The position numbers and the translations under genes are program-made. This document shows positions 6,513 to 12,944 of a DNA stretch of 13,502 nt, in pieces (position 1 is the stretch's first letter; each line of letters begins with the position of its first letter). This DNA comes from JBDRDI01 sp043820875. Its GTDB lineage: Bacteria > Patescibacteriota > Patescibacteriia > Patescibacteriales > UBA12075. The stretch is from positions 1-13,502 of the forward strand of contig JBDRDI010000046.1 of the NCBI GenBank assembly GCA_043820875.1. The letters are read 5' to 3'. Under the pieces are notes generated by a model. It was given only the letters and a program-made list of their open reading frames with translations. It made no database searches and was not told the DNA's origin.

Positions 6513-8645
6513 TTATGCCAATGCTCTAATAATATCTCTTTCCGCATCTTCTTTATTTTTATCAACAACTTCTTCTTCGACGGATTGTAATATTGATAAT
6601 TTAGAAACTTCTTTTTTTTCTTTATAACCGATTTCTTGATCGCATTTCGGGCAAAAATGATGTTCTCCGAACAAATATCCGTGCTTGGGACAGATAGAAA
6701 AAGTCGGGGTGATGGTAAAGTATGGCAATCTATAGTTGGAAGAAATCTTTTTAATCAATTTTTTAACCGCTTCAGCCGAAGGCATGGCTTCACCGATAAA
6801 GGCGTGCAAAACCGTTCCGCCGGTATATTTTGTTTGAATTTCATCTTGCAAATCCAGGGCCTCAAACAAGTCGTCGGTAAATCCTACCGGCAATTGAGTG
6901 GAATTTGTATAATATGGAGCCGCCTTTCCATTCTTGCACATTTCTTCGTTGGCGACAACAATATCCGGATACCTGTCTTTATCAATCTTCGGCATTCTTC
7001 TGGCTGTTCCTTCTCCGGGGGTTGCTTCCAAGTTAAAAAGGTGGTTTGTTGAATTTTGAAAATCCATCATTCGTTCACGCATAAAATCCAGTACTTCAAT
7101 CGCAAAAGCCCGTCCTTCTTCTGTTGTAATATCGCTTTTAATAGGTTCAAAATTAAGTAAAGCCTCGTTCATGCCGATAATGCCGATAGTGGAAAAATGA
7201 TTTCGCCAATATTCGCCGAACCTCTCTTTAACCGTTGATAAATAATGGCGCGCGTAAGGATACAAACCGTTTTCAGTCAATTTTTCCAAGACCACCCTCT
7301 TGGTGTCCAGACTTTCTTTGGCAATTTGCATTAAATTGGAAAGTCGTTCATAAAATTCTTCTTTTGTTTTTGATAAATATCCGATTCTTGGCAAATTGAT
7401 AGTCACCACGCCGACTGATCCGGTCAGCGGATTGGCTCCGAAGAGTCCTCCGCCTCTTTTCTTTAATTCTCGGTTATCAAGTCTCAGACGACAGCACATT
7501 GAACGAGCATCATCCGGATTCATGTCGGAATTTATAAAATTTGAAAAATATGGAATTCCATATTTGGCCGTCATTTCAAAAATTTTCCGCGCAACTTCTG
7601 AATTCCAGTCAAAATCTTTAGTCAAATTATAAGTCGGGATTGGAAAAGTAAAAACACGTCCCTTGGCATCGCCCCTCATCATCAATTCGGCAAACGCCAT
7701 ATTGATCATATCCATCTCTTTTTTAAAATCTTTGTATTTTTCTTTTTTTATTTCCCCGCCGATAATCACATTTTCTTCCCCGACTTTCGCGGTAGGCTCC
7801 ATATCCATGGTGATATTGGTAAAGGGGGTTTGAAATCCGACTCTGGTGGGCACGTTGATATTAAATAAAAATTCTTGCATGGCCTGCTTTACTTCCTGAT
7901 AATTTAAATTATCATATCTGATAAATGGTGCCAAATAAGTGTCAAAATTTGAGAAAGCTTCCGCGCCAGCCACCTCACCCTGCAAAGTATAGAAAAAATT
8001 TATTATTTGTCCCAACGCTGTTCGAAAATGTTTGGCAGGCCTTGATTCAATTTTCCCGACTACGCCACCGAATCCACGCATTAAAAGATCTTTCAAATCC
8101 CATCCGGCACAATATGGCGCCAAAAGCTGCAAGTCATGAATATGAATTTCACCGTTTTTGTGAGCTTCGCGTATATTCACCGTATATACTTCGCTCAACC
8201 AATAATTTGAAGAAATCGCGGAGGCCAAATGGTTATTAAGCCCCTGCAAACTATAGCTCATATTGGAATTCTCTTTGACTCGCCAATCAGTCTGCCTTAA
8301 ATAGTGGTCCATCAGCTCAATAGAATCAATCATGTTCTTCTTGTCTCTTAATCTGGCTCTCTGATCTCTATACAATATATAAGTTTTGGCTATTTTAATC
8401 TGTCTGTTGGAAATTAATATTTCTTCAACAATATCTTGTATTTCTTCAACCGCCGGTATGCTACGCTCGTGAAATTTTTCATTAACTTTTACGACCACTT
8501 CCTCGGCATATTTTTCAGCCAAATATTCATCGGCTTGTCCGACAGACTCTGTGGCTTTATAAATCGCGCTGGCAATCTTTTTTTGGTCAAAATCAGTGAT
8601 TTGGCCGGATCTTTTTCTAATTTGAGTAATATTGGTTTTTGGCAT
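6513..8645 (-). CDS. nrdD: Class III (anaerobic) ribonucleoside-triphosphate reductase, large part without glycyl-radical loop
   Basis: The 710-residue protein reduces ribonucleotides to deoxyribonucleotides without oxygen. It begins with an ATP-cone (about 5-100), the allosteric site that senses ATP/dATP, followed by the ten-stranded barrel. Active-site cysteines are likely Cys179 (APYCAGWDL) and Cys384 or 385 (SMCCRLRLDN). A zinc-binding knuckle lies near the end (C652, H655, C665, C668; one usual Cys is a His). After this the usual EVYSRxxGY glycyl-radical loop should follow, but the protein instead ends in a charged 42-residue tail rich in E, K and V. The missing loop is encoded by the next gene. 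The ATG at 8645 has no SD sequence and is preceded, 8 bases away, by a 54-bp palindrome. It is the second gene of the NrdR-controlled operon. Confidence 0.93.
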   Translation of the reverse strand: MPKTNITQIRKRSGQITDFDQKKIASAIYKATESVGQADEYLAEKYAEEVVVKVNEKFHERSIPAVEEIQDIVEEILISNRQIKIAKTYILYRDQRARLRDKKNMIDSIELMDHYLRQTDWRVKENSNMSYSLQGLNNHLASAISSNYWLSEVYTVNIREAHKNGEIHIHDLQLLAPYCAGWDLKDLLMRGFGGVVGKIESRPAKHFRTALGQIINFFYTLQGEVAGAEAFSNFDTYLAPFIRYDNLNYQEVKQAMQEFLFNINVPTRVGFQTPFTNITMDMEPTAKVGEENVIIGGEIKKEKYKDFKKEMDMINMAFAELMMRGDAKGRVFTFPIPTYNLTKDFDWNSEVARKIFEMTAKYGIPYFSNFINSDMNPDDARSMCCRLRLDNRELKKRGGGLFGANPLTGSVGVVTINLPRIGYLSKTKEEFYERLSNLMQIAKESLDTKRVVLEKLTENGLYPYARHYLSTVKERFGEYWRNHFSTIGIIGMNEALLNFEPIKSDITTEEGRAFAIEVLDFMRERMMDFQNSTNHLFNLEATPGEGTARRMPKIDKDRYPDIVVANEEMCKNGKAAPYYTNSTQLPVGFTDDLFEALDLQDEIQTKYTGGTVLHAFIGEAMPSAEAVKKLIKKISSNYRLPYFTITPTFSICPKHGYLFGEHHFCPKCDQEIGYKEKKEVSKLSILQSVEEEVVDKNKEDAERDIIRALA

Positions 8646-8653
8646 GGGTTTGA

Positions 8654-8707
8654 TAAAAATTTTATGTTAGGCTGGGTTTTAAAACCCAGCCTAACATAAA
8701 ATTTTTA
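8654..8707. repeat. Perfect 54-bp palindrome between nrdR and nrdD
   Basis: The 27 bases at 8654-8680 are the exact reverse complement of 8681-8707, with no spacer. It fills nearly the whole gap: two bases after the nrdR stop codon, eight before the nrdD ATG. In RNA it would form a long stem with a GGCTGGG/CCCAGCC core and AU-rich base ending in UUUUU, on either strand. It may partly terminate transcription after nrdR, set an mRNA processing or stability boundary, or block ribosome entry at nrdD. It may equally be an inserted miniature palindromic element. Confidence 0.9.
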
Positions 8708-8709
8708 AT

Positions 8710-9171
8710 TTATTTTTTCTTTCTATCTTTAACTAAATCGTTTAATGCTTCTTTAAATTCTTCCACGTCTTTGAAGTCCAAGTAAACGCTGGCAAAACGG
8801 ATATAAGCTACTTTGTCCACCTTCTTGATATGCTTCATGACAATCGCGCCAATTTTATCGGACGGAATCTCGTTTTTATTAATAACTTGCAGATCTCTTT
8901 CAATGTTATTAATCAATTTTTTAAAATTATCTTCCGTAATCGGCCTTTTTTCAAATGATTTTTTGAGCCCGCTGGCCAATTTGTCTCTTTGATAGGCCTC
9001 TTTTCGGCCATCTCTCTTCGTAATATTCAAATCCAAAATTTCCATTTCTTCATACGTGGAAAACCGAAATTCACACTTTAAACATTCCCTGCGACGACGG
9101 ATGGTAAGCCCGTCATTCGCCACTCTGGAATCAATTACTTTGGTATCTTGATAGCAGGCCGGGCACTTCAT
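8710..9171 (-). CDS. nrdR: Transcriptional repressor NrdR
   Basis: The 153-residue protein has the family's full length. An N-terminal zinc ribbon (C3/C6 and C30/C33, with IRRRRECLKC between them) binds DNA, and an ATP-cone follows (about 48-138, starting KRDGRKEAYQRDKL) that senses the ATP/dATP balance. NrdR with dATP bound represses ribonucleotide reductase genes. The promoter in front has two NrdR boxes, so it controls itself and the nrdD, glycyl-radical and nrdG genes downstream. The ATG at 9171 gives the canonical MKCPAC start. A GAAAG lies only two bases before it, too close for a normal SD sequence. The transcribed leader is about 110 bases. Confidence 0.96.
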   Translation of the reverse strand: MKCPACYQDTKVIDSRVANDGLTIRRRRECLKCEFRFSTYEEMEILDLNITKRDGRKEAYQRDKLASGLKKSFEKRPITEDNFKKLINNIERDLQVINKNEIPSDKIGAIVMKHIKKVDKVAYIRFASVYLDFKDVEEFKEALNDLVKDRKKK

Positions 9172-9193
9172 ATCTTTCTATTAATTAGAGAAT

Positions 9194-9246
9194 AAAAAAT
9201 ACCCCTGGATGTAGAAAGCTTTGATTTAAGAGATCTTCGTGGGTAT
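9194..9246 (-). promoter_or_regulatory. Possible attenuator-like hairpin in the nrdR leader
   Basis: On the minus strand ATACCC (9246-9241) can pair with GGGTAT (9204-9199), which is followed at once by six T residues (9199-9194). The loop is 36 bases long, so the hairpin is weak unless the loop folds too. It would lie between the NrdR boxes and the nrdR start codon. Confidence 0.2.
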
Positions 9247-9261
9247 CTTGGGTTTAAAAAA

Positions 9262-9277
9262 ATACTATATATTGTGG
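9262..9277. promoter_or_regulatory. NrdR box 1 (downstream box)
   Basis: The 16-mer with core ACTATATATTGT (9264-9275) matches the NrdR box consensus ACACTATATATAGTGT at about 13 of 16 positions. It overlaps the region just after the predicted start of transcription (about 9282). Confidence 0.8.
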
Positions 9278-9288
9278 TGTATATTATA

Positions 9289-9316
9289 ATTATACCACCA
9301 TATATAGTAAGGTCAA
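9289..9316 (-). promoter_or_regulatory. Promoter of the nrdR-nrdD-nrdG operon
   Basis: TTGACC (9316-9311), a 16-bp spacer and TATAAT (9294-9289) on the minus strand, with a second TATAAT at 9288-9283. The spacer is exactly NrdR box 2. Start of transcription would be near 9282. Confidence 0.8.
9295..9310. promoter_or_regulatory. NrdR box 2 (in the promoter spacer)
   Basis: The 16-mer with core ACCATATATAGT (9297-9308) matches the NrdR consensus with few changes. Its distance from box 1 is 33 bp start to start, close to three helical turns, as is usual for the paired boxes of NrdR-controlled promoters. Bound NrdR would cover the -35/-10 spacer. Confidence 0.8.
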
Positions 9317-9404
9317 GCCCCATCAAGTTTCGCTTATTTTAGAATAATTATCTGCTTATATAAACAGAATAACATTTATAAAAAATAAATCAAGGCAATT
9401 CGGG

Positions 9405-9421
9405 TGTGGATATGTGGATAA
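9405..9421 (+). promoter_or_regulatory. Two adjoining DnaA boxes upstream of the nrd promoter
   Basis: TGTGGATAT (9405-9413) and TGTGGATAA (9413-9421) are in direct repeat, sharing one base. The second is the exact complement of the strongest DnaA box TTATCCACA; the first fits the relaxed consensus TTWTNCACA with one change at its end. They stand about 125 bp upstream of the nrd start of transcription and just after the ftsZ terminator. DnaA control of nrd genes is known from E. coli nrdAB; here it is inference. Confidence 0.6.
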
Positions 9422-9448
9422 CACATAAATAAAATTGTGTTTCAGTCA

Positions 9449-9480
9449 AAAAACCCGTCCACATAAGCGAACGGGTTTTT
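9449..9480 (-). terminator. Intrinsic terminator of ftsZ
   Basis: AAAAACCCGT (9449-9458) pairs with ACGGGTTTTT (9471-9480) across a 12-base loop. Read on the minus strand, 20 bases after the ftsZ stop, the GC part is followed by six T residues. The stem would also work on the plus strand. Confidence 0.85.
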
Positions 9481-9499
9481 ACAACAAACTATATTAAAA

Positions 9500-10696
9500 T
9501 CACTCACCCATTTTTCTTCGAATAAACGTTGGGATTCCCAATTCGTCATCCTCTTCTTCATAAACATCGTTAATTGTTTTTTTATTCTTTGCCGGTTCGG
9601 CCTGAGCAGCTCTCAAGGGAGACACTCGCGACTTTTTCTTTTCTTCTATTAGTTTTTCTTCTTCTTCTTTTTCTTTTTCAGAAATAAAAGATGACGGCGT
9701 ATATCTTCTTTCTGTCATGACAGCGTCGCGCTCTTTTCCGATGCGTCCGTCAAATCCGGTTGCCACTACAGTAATTTTGACTTCATCTTTCATCTTCTCA
9801 TCAATCGCGGCTCCAAAGATAATTTTGGCGTCTTCATCGGCAGAGGCGGTAATAATTTTTGCTGCTTCGCTTATTTCATTCATTCCCAATCCCAGACCTC
9901 CGGTAATTGTAAACAAAACTCCGCTTGCTCCTTCAATGGACATTTCCAGCAAAGGAGAACTGATGGCAGCCTTGGCCGCCTCAATGGTTTTATTTTCTCC
10001 GCTGGCTTGTCCGATTCCCATCAAAGCCGAACCTGCGTTGGCCATCACCGCTTTTACATCAGCAAAGTCCAAATTGATCAAGCCGGGGATAGTAATCAAT
10101 TCTGAGATACCTTGTACTCCTTGCTGTAAAATATTGTCCACCACCATAAAAGCATCCAGCAAAGATGTTTTCTTATCAATGGCTTGTAATAATTTATCAT
10201 TTGGTATGGTGATGATGGCATCCACTTTATCCAAAAGTTCAGTCAATCCCCTGTCGGCTAAATTTCTTCTTTGCGCGCCTTCAAACTGAAACGGCTTGGT
10301 CACCACTGCGACTGTAAGCGCTCCCAGGTCTCTAGCGATTTCCGCGACTATCGGCGAACCGCCTGTTCCTGTTCCTCCGCCAAGTCCGCAAGTGACAAAA
10401 ACCATGTCCGCGTCTTTCAAGGCATCTCGAATATCATTCTGTGATTCTTCCGCCGCCTGTCTTCCAAGCTCCGGATTCATGCCCGCACCCAAACCGCGGG
10501 TGATTGATTTACCGATGTGAATTTTTTTCGCGGCTTTATTATAATGCAAAGCCTGCACATCGGTATTCACGGCAATAAATTCCACTCCCTTGAGTCCCGC
10601 TTCCACCATACGGTTAACAGCGCTATTGCCGCCGCCGCCAACGCCAACCACTTTGATTTTTGCAAATGTTTCTACTGCTGGTTTTATTTCAGCCAT
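9500..10696 (-). CDS. ftsZ: Cell division protein FtsZ
   Basis: The 398 residues form a complete tubulin-like GTPase that polymerises into the division ring at midcell. The glycine-rich nucleotide loop KVVGVGGGGNSAVNRM (15-30) and the tubulin signature GGGTGTG (106-112) are intact, as is the T7 loop NLDFADVK with its catalytic acidic residues Asp210 and Asp213. After the globular part (to about 325) comes a charged linker rich in E and K, then a C-terminal peptide, LGIPTFIRRK, resembling the conserved tail that binds FtsA. Its own promoter and terminator flank it. The ATG at 10696 has no SD sequence. It stops with TGA, which confirms that TGA is a stop codon in this organism. Confidence 0.98.
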   Translation of the reverse strand: MAEIKPAVETFAKIKVVGVGGGGNSAVNRMVEAGLKGVEFIAVNTDVQALHYNKAAKKIHIGKSITRGLGAGMNPELGRQAAEESQNDIRDALKDADMVFVTCGLGGGTGTGGSPIVAEIARDLGALTVAVVTKPFQFEGAQRRNLADRGLTELLDKVDAIITIPNDKLLQAIDKKTSLLDAFMVVDNILQQGVQGISELITIPGLINLDFADVKAVMANAGSALMGIGQASGENKTIEAAKAAISSPLLEMSIEGASGVLFTITGGLGLGMNEISEAAKIITASADEDAKIIFGAAIDEKMKDEVKITVVATGFDGRIGKERDAVMTERRYTPSSFISEKEKEEEEKLIEEKKKSRVSPLRAAQAEPAKNKKTINDVYEEEDDELGIPTFIRRKMGE

Positions 10697-10750
10697 ATGA
10701 GTAAAAATAATAGTAAATTATATTATGAGAAGTTTATTAACACTACTATA

Positions 10751-10779
10751 ATAATATAATATTATTAAAATTTTATCAA
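10751..10779 (-). promoter_or_regulatory. ftsZ promoter
   Basis: TTGATA (10779-10774), 17 bp, TATTAT (10756-10751) on the minus strand, with start of transcription near 10744 and a leader of about 48 bases. It lies between the ftsA terminator and ftsZ. Confidence 0.55.
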
Positions 10780-10786
10780 GAGCCAA

Positions 10787-10807
10787 CTGTACAAATTTTT
10801 TATACAG
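10787..10807. promoter_or_regulatory. Operator-like palindrome upstream of the ftsZ promoter
   Basis: CTGTACAAA and TTTATACAG are inverted copies with one mismatch around a TTT centre. The palindrome sits 8 bp upstream of the -35 hexamer, where an activator or repressor could bind. No known regulator site is recognised. Confidence 0.3.
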
Positions 10808-10841
10808 CTATATTTATCGTATTTTTATCTCAAAAATAACA

Positions 10842-10867
10842 AAAAGCCTCGCGTTAGCAAGGCTTTT
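10842..10867 (-). terminator. Intrinsic terminator of ftsA
   Basis: AAAAGCCT (10842-10849) pairs with AGGCTTTT (10860-10867); inside, GC/GC pairs close a GTTA loop after one mismatch. On the minus strand it lies 51 bases after the ftsA stop and ends in five T residues followed by another T-rich stretch. It separates ftsA from ftsZ. Confidence 0.8.
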
Positions 10868-10918
10868 ATATTATCTGTTCAAAAAATATGATTATAAAAT
10901 ATTTATGAATAATCTGTC

Positions 10919-12181
10919 TTAAAGTCTAAAAGATGAAAACAATTTTTTGATTTTTTGGACTGATTTTTTGACCACTTTCTTACTTTCCGGAAAGATACCG
11001 TTACTTCCGGATTCGTTGTATGCTTGATTGCCCCAGATAACAAGCCCCAGGGCATTTAAAAATTCCGGTTCGTTTGCTTTATCAATCACCGTTGGAATGC
11101 TTATGTTCTGACCAATGGTAACCGGAAGGCGCAAAGTTTTTTTGGCCACGTTAACAATGTCGCTCAAGCGCGTGCCGCCGCCGATCAAGAAGACTCCGCC
11201 TGGAAGCATTCCAGATCGTTCAACTTTCTTTAATTCTTCATCAACTTTTTCAAAAATTTCTTCTGTCCGCGCTTCAATTATTTCCGCCAAGTATCTTCTG
11301 GAAACAGATGCGAGTTCTCCCGGAGCATTCTCCTCTTCGGCCAAAGCGGTCAAATCAATTTCCTCCTTTTTATTAAATTTTTCCGGATTGGCATCTCCAT
11401 ATTCAATTTTTATTTTATCCGCCAAATTGATCGGACACCGAAGCCCTATGGCAATGTCCGCGGTAATATGTTCCGAACCGATTGGAATGACCGCGGTATG
11501 CAAAAGTTCACCTTCTTCAAAAACCGCCATACTAGTCGTGGAAGCGCCGATATTAACCAGTGCCGCTCCAAGCTCTTTTTGCTTCGGGCCGATAACCGCT
11601 TCCGCGGCGGATAAAGGCGACAACACCAAATCTTCAATCCCCAGACCAGTGCGAAAAATCGCTTTGGTCAAATTTTTTATCTGGCTAGACAATCCTTGAA
11701 TAATTAAAGTTTCCACTTCCAAGCGCACGCCGTTCATCCCTGTTGGGTCTTTAATGTCTTCTTGATTGTCAACTGTGAATTTGACCGGAATAACATGCAA
11801 AATTTCATAGTTCGGCGGAACAGACAAGGCACGAGCGGCTTCCAATGCTCTTTCTATGTCATCTCTATTTACTTCACCATCGCTGCGTCCGACAGCCACG
11901 ACGCCGCGGCTTCTTTCACATTTGATATATGGGCTATTAATGCTCACCCAAACATTATCCACTGGCACTCCAACCAATCTTTCCGCTTTTTCCAAACAAG
12001 CCGAAATTGAAGACGTAACATCTTCAATGCTTTTAACAATCCCCTTATTGATTCCTTCTGCCGGCGCGCTTACGGCGCCAATAATCTGAATGCCGTTTTC
12101 AGAACCGCTATTTTTTTGTCCAACCACAAGCCTTATGGAAGTGGAACCAATGTCCAGTACGGCGATAATATCATCTTTCAT
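10919..12181 (-). CDS. ftsA: Cell division protein FtsA (actin-like membrane tether)
   Basis: The 420-residue protein belongs to the actin/Hsp70 ATPase fold. Phosphate-1 motif DIGSTSIR (10-17), phosphate-2 region VNIGASTTSMAVFEEG (209-224) and adenosine motif IGGGTRLSDI (333-342) are all present, and the SHS2 domain (1C) typical of FtsA lies at about 86-165. The last residues, VKKSVQKIKKLFSSF, form a basic amphipathic helix that would hold it to the inner membrane. FtsA anchors FtsZ filaments and recruits later division proteins; the FtsZ tail encoded next door carries the matching peptide. A promoter 40 bases upstream and a terminator downstream make it a unit of its own, unlike the ftsA-ftsZ cotranscription known in many bacteria. 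No SD sequence precedes the ATG. Confidence 0.97.
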   Translation of the reverse strand: MKDDIIAVLDIGSTSIRLVVGQKNSGSENGIQIIGAVSAPAEGINKGIVKSIEDVTSSISACLEKAERLVGVPVDNVWVSINSPYIKCERSRGVVAVGRSDGEVNRDDIERALEAARALSVPPNYEILHVIPVKFTVDNQEDIKDPTGMNGVRLEVETLIIQGLSSQIKNLTKAIFRTGLGIEDLVLSPLSAAEAVIGPKQKELGAALVNIGASTTSMAVFEEGELLHTAVIPIGSEHITADIAIGLRCPINLADKIKIEYGDANPEKFNKKEEIDLTALAEEENAPGELASVSRRYLAEIIEARTEEIFEKVDEELKKVERSGMLPGGVFLIGGGTRLSDIVNVAKKTLRLPVTIGQNISIPTVIDKANEPEFLNALGLVIWGNQAYNESGSNGIFPESKKVVKKSVQKIKKLFSSFRL

Positions 12182-12223
12182 ATAATAATATTAAAAATAT
12201 TTAAGTTGTGTAGTTCTATAAAT

Positions 12224-12252
12224 ATAATAACATAAAAAAACGGGAATAACAA
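12224..12252 (-). promoter_or_regulatory. ftsA promoter
   Basis: TTGTTA (12252-12247), 17 bp, TATTAT (12229-12224) on the minus strand. The -10 hexamer and spacing are the same as in the ftsZ promoter. Its -35 lies four bases from the -35 of the divergent lipoprotein promoter. Confidence 0.5.
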
Positions 12253-12256
12253 TTTG

Positions 12257-12285
12257 TTGACAAATTTTTGATTATATGCTAAGAT
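12257..12285 (+). promoter_or_regulatory. Lipoprotein gene promoter
   Basis: TTGACA (12257-12262), a perfect -35, then 17 bp and TAAGAT (12280-12285) preceded by TGC, an extended -10. Start of transcription is expected near 12292. It is the strongest-looking promoter on the plus strand. Confidence 0.75.
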
Positions 12286-12329
12286 TAAAAACACAAAAGC
12301 AGTTCTTTTTAAAATTTTTTACAACCGCA

Positions 12330-12337
12330 GAAAGGGA
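12330..12337 (+). promoter_or_regulatory. Shine-Dalgarno sequence of the lipoprotein gene
   Basis: GAAAGGGA, of which GAAAGG matches the complement of the 16S rRNA end, lies six bases before the ATG at 12344. It is the clearest SD sequence in the window; most other starts here have none. Confidence 0.7.
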
Positions 12338-12343
12338 CAAAAA

Positions 12344-12859
12344 ATGAAGAATTTAACAGTGCTGGCATTGCTAGTATTGGCATCAACGGGTTGCGCATTT
12401 CCGCAGGGAATGTCGGAGGGAAACGAAGACGGTGGCTTCAATCAAGAGTTACTGTCCGCTGAGCCTGTCACTCCCGAGGAATTCTACAAGAAGGAATGCG
12501 TAGAAAAAAACGTCCACAACGACATCACCTTGAATGGAGATGTCGGCATCAACGGATGCAACGACAAGTACGGATACATACTGGACGTCAACGGAGCAAC
12601 CTTTGTTGACGGCGACCTTTGGGCAAATGGCGTTTTCGGCGCCGAGGGCAAAAGTTACTTCCGAGGCGACATGCGTCTTCGGGGAGAACTAACAGCTGAA
12701 AAGAGAGCGCTTCTTCTCGGAGGTGTATCAATCTTGGGCGACGTTTACGTAAACGGCGAAGACATGCTCCAGAAGATTGAGGATCTGGAGTCAACCGTGG
12801 CAAGCCTGAAAGCTATGGTTTGCGCGGATCACCCGGAGAATGATCTTTGCGGCGAATAA
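12344..12859 (+). CDS. Secreted lipoprotein with beta-repeat body and C-x-DHPEND-x-C tail
   Basis: The 171-residue product starts with a lipoprotein signal peptide; Cys17 in LASTGCAF is the likely lipidated residue, although Ser at -3 is less usual than Leu. After a polar linker with Cys52, a glycine- and Asp-rich part (about 60-138, with repeated VNG, GD and LDVNG patterns) suggests short beta-strands like those of tail-fibre-like and S74-associated proteins. A short coiled coil (about 139-158) leads to the tail C160-x-DHPEND-x-C169. The same tail ends the convergent S74 protein. Of all genes here this one has the best promoter and SD sequence, and it is richer in G+C with C-ending codons (GAC, AAC, ATC, TTC). 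This fits high expression or foreign origin. It is the only plus-strand gene. The function is unknown; a surface-exposed structural protein is inferred. Confidence 0.8.
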   Translation: MKNLTVLALLVLASTGCAFPQGMSEGNEDGGFNQELLSAEPVTPEEFYKKECVEKNVHNDITLNGDVGINGCNDKYGYILDVNGATFVDGDLWANGVFGAEGKSYFRGDMRLRGELTAEKRALLLGGVSILGDVYVNGEDMLQKIEDLESTVASLKAMVCADHPENDLCGE

Positions 12860-12882
12860 AAAAAGCCGCGCGACATTCAAGG

Positions 12883-12922
12883 CCTGACGATTATGAAAAT
12901 AATTGTCAGGTCTCTTTTTTTT
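12883..12922 (+). terminator. Intrinsic terminator of the lipoprotein gene
   Basis: A 12-bp stem (12883-12894 with 12899-12910, one G-T pair) closed by a GAAA tetraloop and followed by TCTC and eight T residues. It lies 23 bases after the stop codon and between two convergent genes. A second small stem, GCGGC/GCCGC (12849-12853, 12865-12869), encloses the stop codon. Confidence 0.88.
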
Positions 12923-12944
12923 AAAAATTTTTTATTTATTAAAA

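Noticed and set aside
6436..6515. nrdD broken by a sequencing error or simple frameshift
   Set aside because: Stops occur in both relevant frames, the nrdD tail runs 42 residues beyond the zinc knuckle, and the small gene has its own ATG right before the conserved part; one indel cannot restore a normal NrdD.
6636..7052. 138-codon open frame on the plus strand
   Set aside because: Antisense to the well-conserved 3' part of nrdD, without any sign of its own expression.
8654..8707. Ordinary rho-independent terminator
   Set aside because: The GC core is followed by ATAAAA before the T-run and the arms continue through the A/T part; it is too long and perfect to be filed as a plain terminator, though some termination is possible.
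9317..9448. Replication origin suggested by AT-rich DNA and two DnaA boxes
   Set aside because: Only two boxes, no dnaA, dnaN or gyrB nearby, and no clear unwinding repeats; a regulatory or titration site is more likely.
9717..10289. 190-codon open frame on the plus strand
   Set aside because: It lies fully antisense to ftsZ, has no promoter or SD sequence, and its residue pattern (many S, P, A) is the mirror of the ftsZ codons.
11115..11699. 194-codon open frame on the plus strand
   Set aside because: Antisense to ftsA, with the same mirror-type composition; no family features.
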